A stretch of 64,000 nt of DNA. It comes from Tsukamurella sp. TY48 (lineage in GTDB: Bacteria > Actinomycetota > Actinomycetes > Mycobacteriales > Mycobacteriaceae). Numbering within the stretch: the first letter of the stretch is position 1; every line of letters begins with the position of its first letter. The stretch lies in the NCBI RefSeq assembly GCF_019656655.1, contig NZ_BPMV01000001.1, forward strand, positions 744,001-808,000. The letters run 5' to 3'. The notes below the pieces were generated by a model that did no database searches, was not told the DNA's origin, and saw nothing but the letters and a program-made list of their open reading frames with translations. Of this stretch, positions 64,000 through 64,000 are shown one piece after another. The position numbers and the translations under genes were made by a program.

Positions 64000-64000
64000 T

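Overview
The window is a gene-dense, very GC-rich chromosome segment of a mycolic-acid-containing actinobacterium (order Mycobacteriales). The reasons are a WhiB-family regulator, MtrA-MtrB-LpqB, the SigH/RshA and SigE/RseA pairs, an LCP cell-wall ligase beside rhamnosyl-linker genes, the 24-residue ribosomal protein bL37, and gene order that matches Mycobacterium tuberculosis over long stretches (Rv numbers are recalled, not searched). Tsukamurella or a close relative is a plausible genus, but that is only an impression. No tRNA, rRNA, CRISPR array, prophage or transposase was seen.

Layout. 1-1124 ends a molybdoenzyme-type operon cut by the window edge. 1078-13376 resembles the Rv3206c-Rv3218 region: moeZ, a DUF3152 protein, a TetR regulator, a DEAD-box helicase, a ferritin-like protein, DUF3107, a ParA-like ATPase, a phosphoglycerate-mutase-like phosphatase and a lipid kinase. 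13717-17338 holds whiB1, pdtaS, bL37, the rshA/sigH operon and ybaK. 17406-28477 mixes accessory metabolism (a two-domain reductase, an aldehyde dehydrogenase, AraC and VOC genes, a PF10118 protein) with core genes (SRAP, soxR, aroA, rsgA, msrA).

28558-39413 is a lipid block: an FprA-type reductase, three paralogous membrane desaturases, a flavin/[2Fe-2S] reductase that is probably their electron donor, a WS/DGAT-family protein and a PlsC-type acyltransferase. Two members share a 27-bp operator-like palindrome and a third has a different palindrome laid over its promoter. 39438-48820 is secA, hpf, comF, lpqB, mtrB, mtrA and tmk.

48954-55759 is the Rv1220c-Rv1229c-like block (mrp, tatB, htrA, rseA, sigE, O-methyltransferase). 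It is interrupted by an AbiEi-N/DUF559-like gene bracketed by inverted arrays of a 19-bp repeat. 55763-63952 is the cell-wall linker block (manB, wbbL, rmlD, lcp) followed by a TIGR03089 gene, a lipoprotein and fadE25.

How the genes connect: four ECF-type promoters with an exact 18-bp spacer (GGAAY-N18-GTT) lie before moeZ, sigH, msrA and sigE. They suggest that one thiol-oxidative-stress sigma factor controls itself, a second sigma factor, methionine-sulfoxide repair and sulfur transfer. The most unusual observations are the repeat-bracketed DUF559-like gene, the desaturase operators, the 11-residue repeat tail on one desaturase, the HL-for-HH change in the WS/DGAT active-site motif, and the arginine-rich upstream reading frame before the RNA helicase, whose own start may be an AUC codon.
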